Part shown: positions 32,001 through 40,210 of the stretch, piece after piece
How positions within the stretch are numbered: position 1 is the stretch's first letter
Layout: each line of letters starts with the position of its first letter
NCBI GenBank assembly: GCA_013306675.1
Contig: JABLUY010000050.1
Location: forward strand, 62,001 to 126,000
DNA length: 64,000 bases
Direction of reading: 5' to 3'
Origin: Thraustochytrium sp. TN22
Lineage: Eukaryota; Sar; Bigyra; Thraustochytrida; Thraustochytriidae
Translations under genes and position numbers: made by a program
Notes under the pieces: model-generated
Database searches by the model: none
Told to the model about the DNA's origin: nothing
Seen by the model: only the letters and a program-made list of their open reading frames with translations

Positions 32001-35000
32001 CGAGCGCGAGCGGCGTGTACGAGGACAGGACGGAGCTCAGCTTCGAAACCTGGCCCTTCACAGTGACAGTCCAATACATGTTCTGGCCGACGCCCGGCGG
32101 CGTTTCGCACTCCAGCTGCGTGTGGCTGCGAATGACGCAGTCCGGCTGGTACGCCTCGGTGTTGGCAAGCGGACCGTAGGTGACGGACTCCAGGTACGCC
32201 TGGCGACCGCTCGGGCCGAAGTTGTAGCCAGTAATCGTCACGGTCTCGCCTCCGTCCACGTCGAGCAGGGTGCCGTCCAGCGTGCTGATGACCGGGTCGC
32301 CGTAGCTCGTGGTCTCGGCCTTGGACTCCTGACCGTCCACGTAGACGGTCCAGGTCAGCTCGTCGCCGGCGCCTTCCACCGTGTAGCACTCGATGACCTC
32401 GTTGACAAGGATGACCTGGCACTCGATGCCGGCAGTGCCGCCGAACTCGTCCGGGTCGTCCTCCGGGCCGTAGAAGGCAATGACCGCGGCCCCGTCCACC
32501 GGACCGAAGTTGGATCCGCGGATCTGCACGACCTGGTTGCCCGAGGTGAGCGCATCCTCGGAGCCAAGGCCGTCGTAGCCGCCCACAGTCGGGACCGCGT
32601 ATGAGGTGGTGGTGCCGGAGGGCGGCTGGATGCCGGTGTGGCCGCCAAAGTTGAAGGTCCACGTGTGGCCAGCACCCGTGCCGGGCGTGGTGATGCAAAC
32701 CATGCGCGAGTCCGAGGCAATGACGCAACCAGGGCTGTAGGCGATGACGGACCCGTCCGAGGCGCGCAGAGAGCCGCGCGAGTACGAGGCCGAAATGAGC
32801 GTGCACGCGACGCTGGCATCGTCATTCGTGGAGGTGCTGCCGCAGGCAGGGCCGAAGCCGGAGCCCGTGACCACAACCTGCTGGCCGCCCACGGTAGACG
32901 CACCGTCAATGCCCTCGCCCGAGAAGGCCGTGACGACCGGCGCGTCAAACTGAATGTCGAGCCCACTGCCACCGGCATTCTGTTGGCCGCCAACAACGAC
33001 AACCAGGTCGAGACCCTTGCCGAGGCCCGGCTCGATGCCAGAGCAGGAAATCTCCTCGAAGGCTGAGGTGACCACGCAGTCCAGCAGATCATAGGTGGCG
33101 GTCGCCGACCCAAAGGTGAGAAGCGCGTACGCTTCGTCAGGCTCCGAGTCGAGGTCACCGAAGTTGGAACCCGTGATGGTGAAAGATGCGTCGCCGTCCG
33201 ACGGGAAAGACGTGCGGCTCAGCGTAGTAATGGACGGCGGCGCGAAGCTGCCGGAGGAGAAGGACTCGCTCTGCGTGCCGGCGATCTCGACCGTCCAGCG
33301 CAGGTCCGAGCCAACGCCAGAGAGACTCGTGCACGCGATGTTGCCGCCGGCCGTCATGGCGCAGTCCGTCGGGGTCGAGCACACGCCGGTGTCCGCGCAG
33401 TACTGCACCGAGGTGTCGGAGGTGGACATGAAGCCGCCAGCCGCCGCAAAGTCCACCGCCGTGCCGAGGCAGGTACCGACGATCTCAAAGGCCTGCCCGC
33501 CGCGCGTTGGAAGCGCCGTCACGTTGAGCACGCTCGTCACCGCAGGAGCGGAGTACGCGAGGCTGGGCGTCGCAAAGGCGGCCGAGGTGTCGCCGTCGAT
33601 TTGTGTGTTGGGCACCGTGACGCTCACGGTCCACGTGAAGCCGGCGCCGATGCCGCTGGGTGCCTCGCAGGTGATCACCGTGTTGTCGCCATCCGCGCGC
33701 TGCGCGTTCGCGCACGTGTAGGTGGTGAGTGTGCGCGTGTTGGTGTACGACACGACAAAGCTAGCCGTCGTGGAAGCGTCCTGGGTGACGAGGCCGAAGG
33801 CACGGCCCGTGATGGTCACCGTGGAGCCGCCCGAGCAGCTCATGGAGCCGTCCGCGACGGTCACGGCGGAGATGCCGACATCGTTAATGTTGCCCACGAC
33901 GATGGTGACCACGGCCTCATCGTACAAGCCCTCGTCGTCCTCGGCTCGGATGGTGAGCGTGTACTCCTGCTGGGCCTCGTAGTTAAGCTGAAAGCTGTTG
34001 CTGCCCTTGAGAACGCCGTTCTCAATGACAAAGTCGCTGGAGCCGCTGACGATGGTGTAGATCAGGTTCGCCGGCTCGTCGCCCGCGTCGGGGTCCGAGA
34101 CCACCGTGCGCATGTTGAAAAGAGTGCTGCCAGAACTGGCACCGCCCTCACTCACCGTCACGCTCGGGCTAGGCACCGTAAAACTGGGCGACTCGTTCAC
34201 GTTGGTCACCTGGATCGGAAAGGTGGCGCTCGCGGATAGCCCGGGGCCGTCCGTGGCGCTCACCACGAGCGTGTAGCTGTTGACGTCGCCCTCGTAGTCG
34301 AGCGCTCCAGTCGCGGTGATAGCGCCCGAAGAACTGTCCACGGCGAACGGGCACGGGCTCGCACTGCACGACTCGAGCGCAAACGTGAGCGTGTTCCACG
34401 AAGAGTCGCTCGCATAAGTGTCCGGGTCCGAGACGTAGCCCGCGGAGACGAGGTCGCCAACCACTTCGGTGCCCGAGTCGGAGTTCTCCGGCACCTCCAA
34501 AGTTGGGATACTGCCGCTCCACTGCGGCGCCTCGTTGACGTCCTCGATTGGAATGGTAATGGTAGCCACATCCCTGGCGCCAGCGTTGTCGGTGACCTGT
34601 ACGATGAGTTGGTACTGGTGCGTGGAGGAGTCCTCGTAGCTGATGACATTGGAGCCAACACTGATCTTGCCGGTGGACGGGTCCAGGTCGAAGTAAGGGT
34701 TCGAGGACGTTGAGAAGGTGAGCGTGTCGCCCGTGTCGTCGTCGCTCGCGATGGCATCCATGTTCGCCAGAATGACATACTCGCCGGCCGTGATGTCCAC
34801 ATCTTCCGGAAAGGAATCGGTCGTGAAGTCCGTGATCGTTGGCGCCGTGTTCTGGTCCACGACGGTGATGTTCATGTCACAAGATGTCTCAGCGCCGAGG
34901 GAGTCCGAGACGGTGATTGGGAAGGTATACACAGTACCGATGGCACCAAGCCCGTCTTCACCCGTTGCCGCGGTGTACACCACAGTGCGAGTGGCTGAGT

Positions 35001-38000
35001 CGTACGAGAAGAAGGTCTCGGGGGAGTCGATGGAGTAGGTCCAGGCCAGGTTGTAGGCCGTGGCGCCATTCTCTGCGTCCTCATCCTCGGTGAGGCTGTC
35101 CAGCACGTTGGCCTTGGTGATGGTCTGGTCCTCACCGCGGCGGTTGTACACGACCTGGTAGGACAGCTGCGAGCAGTTCGTGAAAGCAGGAGGGTCGTTC
35201 TGGTCCACGATGGTGACCACCACCGTCGCTGTCGCAGTCTCCACGTACAGGTCCGTGGCCACTCCGTCAATCGAGGCGATGGGATCCTCAGCGCCGTAGT
35301 CGCAGCGGTAGAAGTCATCGAGGCCGATCGTCGAGGCAAGCTTGGTGTCGGTGTCGTAGCAGGTCTCGGCGCAGCGCCCGGCCAGGCAGTAGGCGCCGGC
35401 CGAACCGCACGAGCTCGAGACTGACGTCTCACAGTATTGGCCAATGCGCGAGGAAGGGCCCTCGTCAGCGACCTGCACATAGAGCGTCCAGTCCTTGGAG
35501 GCAAGCTCGTAGTCCAGGACTACCTCCTGACCGGAGCTTGCAAAGACGTCGCGCTTCTGCACGCGAAAGCCCGGGTTGTTTGCGCCGGCGGTCTCCGCCA
35601 CGATTTCAAAGTATGACGCACCGTTACCGCCCACCACCGTGTAGGTAAGAACCTGGTCGGAGTCACTGTCGGCCGCATAAATGGCGTTTGGCGCCGTAAA
35701 GTCCTCGTTCTCGTTCGTAGAGAAGCTGTAGGGCGAGCTCGCGAAGGCTGGTGCGTCGTTCGTGTCGAGGATCTCCACTGAGAAGGTGTAAATGGCCTCG
35801 CCGCGCGGCGATCCACCGTTATCTTGCACGCGCACGGCCAGGTCGATGGGGCCGCTCACACCCACGAGCGAGGACGCAACCTTGACCACACCCTTGCCGT
35901 CCTCCGAGGTGCTGACCGAGAAGTAGGCGTTGGTGCCGGAGTTCGAAAAGGTAAGGTTCTGCGTGGGGGCGGTCGCGCCCAGCAGCACGGTATCGGAGTT
36001 GTCCGGGTCGGTTGCCTCGATCGTCAGCGGGAGCGCCGCGCCGATGGGCCACGACTCCGTCACGCTGAGCGCCAAGCCAGTGTCCGAGAACGCGGGCGCT
36101 TCGTTCACGTCGACAATGTAGACCGTGACCGAGGCCGTGGTGCTCGCTGGCGTGTCCGTGCCGCCGACGCCGTACGAGGTGGCCACAACGTCGACGCGGT
36201 AGCCGCGGCCCGTGCCGCTGGAGAGCGCGGCCGTCTGGTCTTCGAAGTCGAGCTCCTGAAGGGTGTGGATCACACCCGTGTCAGCGTCGATGCCAAACTT
36301 GTCCGTGTTGTCTCCCGAAAGGGCGAAGGTGATGACGTCGGAGCTGCCGTCCTCGTCTGTGACGGTGACGGCACCCGGGTCGCTGTCCCACGTGCAGGAA
36401 GCGGCCTGCATGGTGCAGACGGTGGCGTTCTCGGCGTTCTCGAGCACGTAAAAGGACTTGGTGCTGGACGCAAAGCTGGGCGGGTCGTTGGCGTTGAGCA
36501 CCTGTACCGTGATGGTGCCCTGCGCGAAGCCGCCGCGGTTGTCTTGCACCTCAATGTCCAGGTAGTAACGCTTCTTGGAGGTCTCGTAGTTGATGCTGTC
36601 GGCGCCCTCGCGCGTGGTGAGCAGGGTGTTGTTGACGATCTTGAAGGCGTCGCCGTCGTTGGTGACAATCTGAAAGGTGAGCTCGTCGCCGTCCTCGTCC
36701 GTGGCGAGGCTCGTGAGCGCCGTGCCGGTGACCTCGGTGTCCTCTGGCTCGTTCTCGTAGATGTAGAGCGGGTTCAAGGAGGAGTCGTAGTTAAGCACCG
36801 GGTCGTCGTTGACGTCGATCACGAAGATGACGAGGGTGGCGTACGCGCTGAGGGTGTCGAAGCGGCCGCCGTTGCCGTCATCCTCGATCTGGATGACGTA
36901 TTCGAAGCGCTTCTGGTCATTGTACCGGATGGTATCGCTGGCGCGCGCCGACACAAGGCCGGTGCACGGATCGATCTTGAAGATGCGGTTTGATGGATCT
37001 CCGTCGTAGCCGTCGTCGCCAGACACGATGCTGTACTGCAGCACGGCGCCGTCATCCTCGTCGCCGGTGAGCAGCTCAGGCTCCGAGGCGCCAGACGCGG
37101 AGATGGGGCAGCCCTCGGCGTAGCCCTGCGAGTCGCAGACGGCCACCGGGACGTTCTTGATGACGCGCTCCTCGATCTGGCGGTAAAAGATGGTGGTCGC
37201 TGTTGTAAGGCCGTCGCCAGCGTCGTAGGACTCGAAGTACGGCAGATCGTTGGCGTCAAGCACCTCGACCTCGACGACACACTGGATACTGCTAATTTCG
37301 CTGCCCCCACTGGCGTACACGCGCGCGATGATGGGAACCGTGTAGCGAATATCGAGCACCGGCAAACAGGTCTCGTACTGCAGGTCGTCGCGCGTGAGCG
37401 AGAGCTCGCCGGAGGCGCTATCAACGGCGAAGATGCCGAGGTTCTTGGCGGTTGTAGTCGGAGCACAGGCAGTAACTGAGGAATCGTAGTAGGCGACAGT
37501 ACCAATCTCGTACGAGTACGTGTAGGAGCCGGATCCATCGTCGTTGATAAAGGCCGTGTAGGTGTCAAGCACGGTATCCGCCGCCGACATCTCCGAGATC
37601 TCAAGTGTGGCCGTGCCGGTCGAGGCACAGGTGGACGGCGCGCTCCAAGAGAGCAATGCGGAGCGCACGCCGTCCTCGCACACCTCATCGGCCTCGCAGG
37701 CTACCTGCGTGCGGCGGTTGTACAGTGCCTGCTCCGTCTCGGGCGTGGTATAGTAGCCATCGCTAACCACGGTGGGCTTGGCCGAACCAGCAGGGCAGTA
37801 GACCTGCGCCGGCTGGGCGGGCGTCGTCGGGGACCAGGAAAAGGCGTCAATGTACTCCTGCTCGTAGCAGTTGACCGACTGAGGGCTCGTGTTGGCCTGG
37901 TCTGCAGGGCAGATGTACCCGGCCTGGCACGTGGAGCATGCGCTGCTGCTAGCGGCGCCCGCCGTGGCGCGGTAGGTGCCACCAGGGCAGTAGTTGCGCA

Positions 38001-39216
38001 CACCCGAGGCGCAGTAGTAGCCCGCCTCGCACTGGGCCTGGGCCGTGCGGCGCGTGCTGGGCTCACCCGTAGTGTAGTAGCCGGCCGAGGCGGCAGTGGC
38101 CGTGACGGAGCCCTCCGGGCAGTAGACACTTGAGCCACCGCAGTCGGCCGCCTCGTTCGTGACCTCGGTGCCGTCCCACTTGGTAGCGTCCGGGCAGGCC
38201 GAGCCCTCCGGGCAACGGTAGCCGGCCGGGCAGGCGCGCGTGCACTGGCTGGAGGTCTGGGCCATGTAACCGCAGCGGCCGGCGGCGCAGAGCCCAGCAG
38301 GCGGGTCGGGCCGCGTGTTGGCCGTGCCCTCACAGTAGTAGCCCGGGTCACACTCCCTGCACTCCTCGCTCTGCGTGAGGCCGGTGGTCGGGCCGTACTT
38401 GCCGGTCGGGCAGGGCTGCGGGGCGTTCGTGGCGCCGGCGTCGACGTCCGCTGAGGTCCCAGCCGGGCAGTAGTAGCCCAGAGGGCACTCATCCGTGCAT
38501 GTACTCGTGCGGCCGGCCGAACCGATCGTGCCGGCCGGGCACGCCGAGCAATCGCTCTCAGAGAGGCCACCCGCGCTAGTGCGGTACGTGCCTCCAGGGC
38601 ACTGCGTGCACACAGGCGTCAGGTTCTCGTTGGTCCACCGCTCGTATGCCTGGCTCTGGTAGTAGCCCGCCGGGCACAGCGCGTCCATGACGCAGACGCT
38701 TGCGTAGGTATTGGTGCACGGCTCGTCGTTCCAGTTTCCCTCGTCGGCCTGGCGATCCCAGATCTGGACACAGTCCTCACCACCGTCGCTGTTATCCACG
38801 TTGTTGGGCTCACCTACAGCCCACTTCGTGTAGCTCTGATCGTCGCCGTTGATCCAGGACCATGTGTCTTCGCCCTGAATCTGGTACAGGCCAAGCCAGC
38901 ACACGCCCTTGTTGGCATAGTTCGGGCCACCATTGTTATCCTTGCAACCTCGGCTGCCGCCGTTCACGTTGCTGTTCACATACTCGTTCTCATCCAGCGT
39001 GTGGATTGACACGAGGCTGGCGCCTTCGTCCCTGCACGTCGCAAGGTGCACGCTCCACGTCCTCTTTTGCGAGATGTATCTGTAGCACCGCCCCATGTAC
39101 AGCGTGTAGCCGGACGCCGAGCAGACCATCGTCTGCGCCTGCGCCACGACCACGTGCTCAAGCGCCAGCACCAGCGCCAGCAGCGCCAGCGTCGTGCTTC
39201 GCATGGTCGCCTTCAT
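26098..39216 (-). CDS. Giant C-type lectin/cadherin/IPT multi-pass receptor, paralogue B
   Basis: Tandem paralogue of the gene at 10703-23725, with the same domain order, 4372 aa. I start at the ATG at 39214-39216 (MKATMRSTTLALLALVLALE), which gives a clean signal peptide like that of paralogue A; the frame is open 12 codons further upstream. The C-type lectin domain (about residues 28-175, MGRCYRYIS ... CWLGLYQ ... ASVCVMD) differs strongly from paralogue A. Large parts of the cadherin, IPT and membrane regions are almost identical, even at the DNA level. The C-terminal tail ends in a different basic segment (TRKQFSFRNLRTGGNGKD). It has the same likely role as paralogue A, and the divergent lectin heads suggest different ligands. 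Similarity outside the coding sequence is not visible. Confidence 0.9.
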   Translation of the reverse strand: MKATMRSTTLALLALVLALEHVVVAQAQTMVCSASGYTLYMGRCYRYISQKRTWSVHLATCRDEGASLVSIHTLDENEYVNSNVNGGSRGCKDNNGGPNYANKGVCWLGLYQIQGEDTWSWINGDDQSYTKWAVGEPNNVDNSDGGEDCVQIWDRQADEGNWNDEPCTNTYASVCVMDALCPAGYYQSQAYERWTNENLTPVCTQCPGGTYRTSAGGLSESDCSACPAGTIGSAGRTSTCTDECPLGYYCPAGTSADVDAGATNAPQPCPTGKYGPTTGLTQSEECRECDPGYYCEGTANTRPDPPAGLCAAGRCGYMAQTSSQCTRACPAGYRCPEGSACPDATKWDGTEVTNEAADCGGSSVYCPEGSVTATAASAGYYTTGEPSTRRTAQAQCEAGYYCASGVRNYCPGGTYRATAGAASSSACSTCQAGYICPADQANTSPQSVNCYEQEYIDAFSWSPTTPAQPAQVYCPAGSAKPTVVSDGYYTTPETEQALYNRRTQVACEADEVCEDGVRSALLSWSAPSTCASTGTATLEISEMSAADTVLDTYTAFINDDGSGSYTYSYEIGTVAYYDSSVTACAPTTTAKNLGIFAVDSASGELSLTRDDLQYETCLPVLDIRYTVPIIARVYASGGSEISSIQCVVEVEVLDANDLPYFESYDAGDGLTTATTIFYRQIEERVIKNVPVAVCDSQGYAEGCPISASGASEPELLTGDEDDGAVLQYSIVSGDDGYDGDPSNRIFKIDPCTGLVSARASDTIRYNDQKRFEYVIQIEDDGNGGRFDTLSAYATLVIFVIDVNDDPVLNYDSSLNPLYIYENEPEDTEVTGTALTSLATDEDGDELTFQIVTNDGDAFKIVNNTLLTTREGADSINYETSKKRYYLDIEVQDNRGGFAQGTITVQVLNANDPPSFASSTKSFYVLENAENATVCTMQAASCTWDSDPGAVTVTDEDGSSDVITFALSGDNTDKFGIDADTGVIHTLQELDFEDQTAALSSGTGRGYRVDVVATSYGVGGTDTPASTTASVTVYIVDVNEAPAFSDTGLALSVTESWPIGAALPLTIEATDPDNSDTVLLGATAPTQNLTFSNSGTNAYFSVSTSEDGKGVVKVASSLVGVSGPIDLAVRVQDNGGSPRGEAIYTFSVEILDTNDAPAFASSPYSFSTNENEDFTAPNAIYAADSDSDQVLTYTVVGGNGASYFEIVAETAGANNPGFRVQKRDVFASSGQEVVLDYELASKDWTLYVQVADEGPSSRIGQYCETSVSSSCGSAGAYCLAGRCAETCYDTDTKLASTIGLDDFYRCDYGAEDPIASIDGVATDLYVETATATVVVTIVDQNDPPAFTNCSQLSYQVVYNRRGEDQTITKANVLDSLTEDEDAENGATAYNLAWTYSIDSPETFFSYDSATRTVVYTAATGEDGLGAIGTVYTFPITVSDSLGAETSCDMNITVVDQNTAPTITDFTTDSFPEDVDITAGEYVILANMDAIASDDDTGDTLTFSTSSNPYFDLDPSTGKISVGSNVISYEDSSTHQYQLIVQVTDNAGARDVATITIPIEDVNEAPQWSGSIPTLEVPENSDSGTEVVGDLVSAGYVSDPDTYASDSSWNTLTFALESCSASPCPFAVDSSSGAITATGALDYEGDVNSYTLVVSATDGPGLSASATFPIQVTNVNESPSFTVPSPSVTVSEGGASSGSTLFNMRTVVSDPDAGDEPANLIYTIVSGSSDFVIENGVLKGSNSFQLNYEAQQEYTLTIRAEDDEGLYDEAVVTIVVGNINDVGISAVTVADGSMSCSGGSTVTITGRAFGLVTQDASTTASFVVSYTNTRTLTTYTCANAQRADGDNTVITCEAPSGIGAGFTWTVSVTVPNTQIDGDTSAAFATPSLAYSAPAVTSVLNVTALPTRGGQAFEIVGTCLGTAVDFAAAGGFMSTSDTSVQYCADTGVCSTPTDCAMTAGGNIACTSLSGVGSDLRWTVEIAGTQSESFSSGSFAPPSITTLSRTSFPSDGDASFTITGSNFGDLDSEPDEAYALLTFGSATATYDLLDCVVTSAFEEISCSGIEPGLGKGLDLVVVVGGQQNAGGSGLDIQFDAPVVTAFSGEGIDGASTVGGQQVVVTGSGFGPACGSTSTNDDASVACTLISASYSRGSLRASDGSVIAYSPGCVIASDSRMVCITTPGTGAGHTWTFNFGGHTGIQPPSGTTTSYAVPTVGGYDGLGSEDALTSGNQVVQIRGSNFGPVDGAAVIAFYGPEDDPDEFGGTAGIECQVILVNEVIECYTVEGAGDELTWTVYVDGQESKAETTSYGDPVISTLDGTLLDVDGGETVTITGYNFGPSGRQAYLESVTYGPLANTEAYQPDCVIRSHTQLECETPPGVGQNMYWTVTVKGQVSKLSSVLSSYTPLALVSSSVSEDTTGGGYLMRLSLDGLPVCDDQSTVQVLFGSSTVSYAFVYDDAVSAQQPISDLEAYCAQTARGQRAISFYVPELSTTDRTPTVIASVSTRLFSTTYTTSDTPVSFTYGDPYITSVYAEPSTGTAETLRVVVRGRNFCRSASCCSVLVNGNVATQTSHSHTIIELGASVDGATVQLSCGSVLSNTLFISTSNPFTYAAVTSRGTPVASTLYPTDLSSGEEWIDLYGLNYGQTTPTVYVGGDAATVTEHEQVDCADTGAPSLGTDGECFRTRFLVPSGQGSSNEIIVQAASGAQSTPDAVYEYLHYAAPSITSVAIEGATTTVPTAGGRQLRIVGSNFGTAGAAYLYQWRSLTVGTFDFETNPALVGLLTCEPWSHTELLCDIPPGEGTNLEVLVVADDQNSRADTTEPSHTISYEAPIISGIAFNGGELEAAQTQGGDLITISGSNFGRPFVLGCLNIQQESCTTIAPTITLGGLACTLVNNTHEEILCVVPEGQGTDLAIGVTVRGQSTTSASMFGYLPPVIDSFTPLTAPTSGLRDGNAILMEISGNNFGVDDLQVRFVSTDGSVDFLVVARGDDVTTTYSQFEYNHTHITFEIPPYRGKNLQVVVIVADQQGESTQLFSYNAPSVSGVTIMNPDDPDETIDVSAGATGSVAVDFLPDAYVEGTALQSRRLLLAGESLAMRTFVDGGRQLAEVTLLAPSTQVCEVSSRFRGYSWVTRVNTLYDNGVFLRIVDVYNNEYCEGEVVVVIESTGGISKAASLEREDTGCATPYTIIVERVLMTPQSLDGVGFLTNSSCCGDGSFWSAGATEECACESLAANRAMLVTGRAYGVYLVNDLTELYFSVPVDTEEAFANQTAFQFPRWGPSYRATDERSLDDTPTGPTSGCYDYEPYEDYQERRAAAILETGSAADVYRQCDLKALMTLYGDNFSTQILTNVTNSRELLVYFVDDDTGARFAAATTSSAGDHNEVCSTDDGCVHDHTQVTFQIPPGSGLNLRVLLVVGNQETYAEVTTANSTDPYIRFNYMTPTLTRATPGTLTGDSYEFADAVGDETVTFRGDNFGGALTNATIYVDGRLCPDSRWRSPDEDLTTGLPFLSCVPDTDSVGARSLFVCVGNQGTLVAASADDAALLLEADRVRLASETSSLSEADQATIDTFHSVVSSRFVARCQSVSERSGNILGQYGGMYQLCATCPDGSVCEAGDAPFEDPYAAAGYYRLDVDIWEDDGETVTERAQTRCPAVRWDTATLEEYPSVVIDSTCSDYVACQPADACTGANECSEGYRYAYDRCNAVRGAEGYNNSCGVYKDPFTGAYKGVHSDCNPDPSSECASGSPEDCAVCVVSFDGAVSGDVPTGTCECSMPKRCALCTLNTHYRLNNQCEECPANVWVIGLAFGFLVLFAILAGYYFNKRNLNLALLAIGIDFAQVLSIFSAVNITWPDAFERFLSFFSFLSLNIDIVGIECLVPNFEYETKWWLSQSMPLVVLGVLIITHLFYSLYKLLRTRKRTRLTSHVGRLVAIYLVVCYVLYIAVTRKSLEIFDCTELPVSDGYTYTSFTSLSCDGGSLCRCGEEGGVQQRLVPLAAIFLVLYTVGFPLFVFLSIRRHRDVVEEDQYLRAHGVGDSRETGPRTYDFRKSFSTLYVSFKPSKQGWVVLVIARKALIAMFALLLRTNVSAVLAMVLLTLFGSFVLTSLYRPYMSTGERSAVLKELDELATKGLDDPKFNKYTILQRRVQESVKVYRAVQERVHAKDKRSPFSFDETDKTATQMARRNQRRRNAAAFFFDYNSVELALLGSAILICLGGILLESMENDSNLHEQRDTLSVLLIVLIVLTIAYYIIAVLSEVFPTVFTSYTKFLQRRKPADHQIENLDEDLSLSTNPLFLPGYKPRSEDPALREELDENQRELDRIAQENANLREALRRQKQEAQLADDGTEGTPIAPTRATRKQFSFRNLRTGGNGKD

Positions 39217-39260
39217 TGGGCGGGCGCCGCTACGCTTTACTGTACGCCGCACCGATGCTC

Positions 39261-39339
39261 GAGCTGCGCTCGAGCTGCGCGAGCTGCGCGAGCTGCGCGA
39301 GCTGCGCGAGCCGCGCGAGCTGCGCGAGCTGCGCGAGCC
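39261..39339. repeat. (GAGCTGCGC)n minisatellite
   Basis: About nine units of a 9-bp repeat, some varying to GAGCCGCGC, begin about 45 bp upstream of the paralogue B ATG, probably in its leader or promoter. Confidence 0.85.
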
Positions 39340-40147
39340 GGCCTCGACCTCGGCGGTGCTCGCCTCGGTCTGGGTTTGTTGGCCGCGCGCGCCGCTCGCC
39401 GCGCCCGAGCCTCCGCTCGGAGGTCCTGCACCGCTGCCAGCGCGCGCCGCGCTGCGCCGCGCGCCAATTCAAATTTGGAAATTGTCTCCTTGGGCTGCTG
39501 GCGCCAGTGGCCTCACTTCCCTTCCCTGCCGCCACTGCGGGGGCGCTCACGCGCCGCCTCTTACGGTATGTTACAGGCTGCTGCGCCGCTTCTCGCCTGC
39601 TCCGCCGGCGCCGCTGCGGCTGCGGCAGCTGCCAGCACGCGTCGCCGCGCTTCCTTCGAGGGGCGCCCAGGCCGCGCCGCGCAGCGCGCTGCCGCGCCGC
39701 GCTGGCCAGGGCCGCAGGCGTGCCTCGCGGCGCCGCGCCTCGCAGGGGCCTGGCCTGGCTGCGAGCTGGACTCTCGGCTAGGTCGCCAGCTAGCTAGACA
39801 CTTAGCTAGACTGTTTGTGGTGCTGCTCGGCCCGCTGGCGACTCGCTTGCACTGCCTTGCAGTGCGGTGGGTGCCGGCTGCCCGCCCGGCCCCCACACTG
39901 CAACACGAGCGGAGCCTGCGGAGGCAGCGCCGGCTGGCGGTCGGGCGCCTAGCCGCGGGCAGCCGCACCGTCGCCAGACTCGGCCAGAGGCGGCCAGGCA
40001 TCCTCGCCTCGATGCGGCCACGCGTGCGTGCGGGCGGTACGCCGAGCAGCGTGGCGATGCGCCGCGCGCGCGCGGCCTCCCGGAAGTTCTCGCGCGATCG
40101 GGATTCGGGAAACAGCACCCGTGGCAGCTTTCGAGGTAGATGATAAT

Positions 40148-40210
40148 TTACTGTCTGTCGCACGGCCAAGATGACGGCATTAAAAATGATCGTCGTGCGA
40201 CAGTCAGTAA
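40148..40210. repeat. Inverted repeat, potential hairpin (17-bp arms)
   Basis: Arms at 40148-40164 (TTACTGTCTGTCGCACG) and 40194-40210 are reverse complements with one mismatch, separated by a 29-nt AT-rich loop that contains TTAAAAATGATC. It stands in noncoding sequence about 930 bp upstream of paralogue B. Function unknown: it could be a small-RNA precursor, a regulatory site or the remnant of a short element. Confidence 0.6.
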
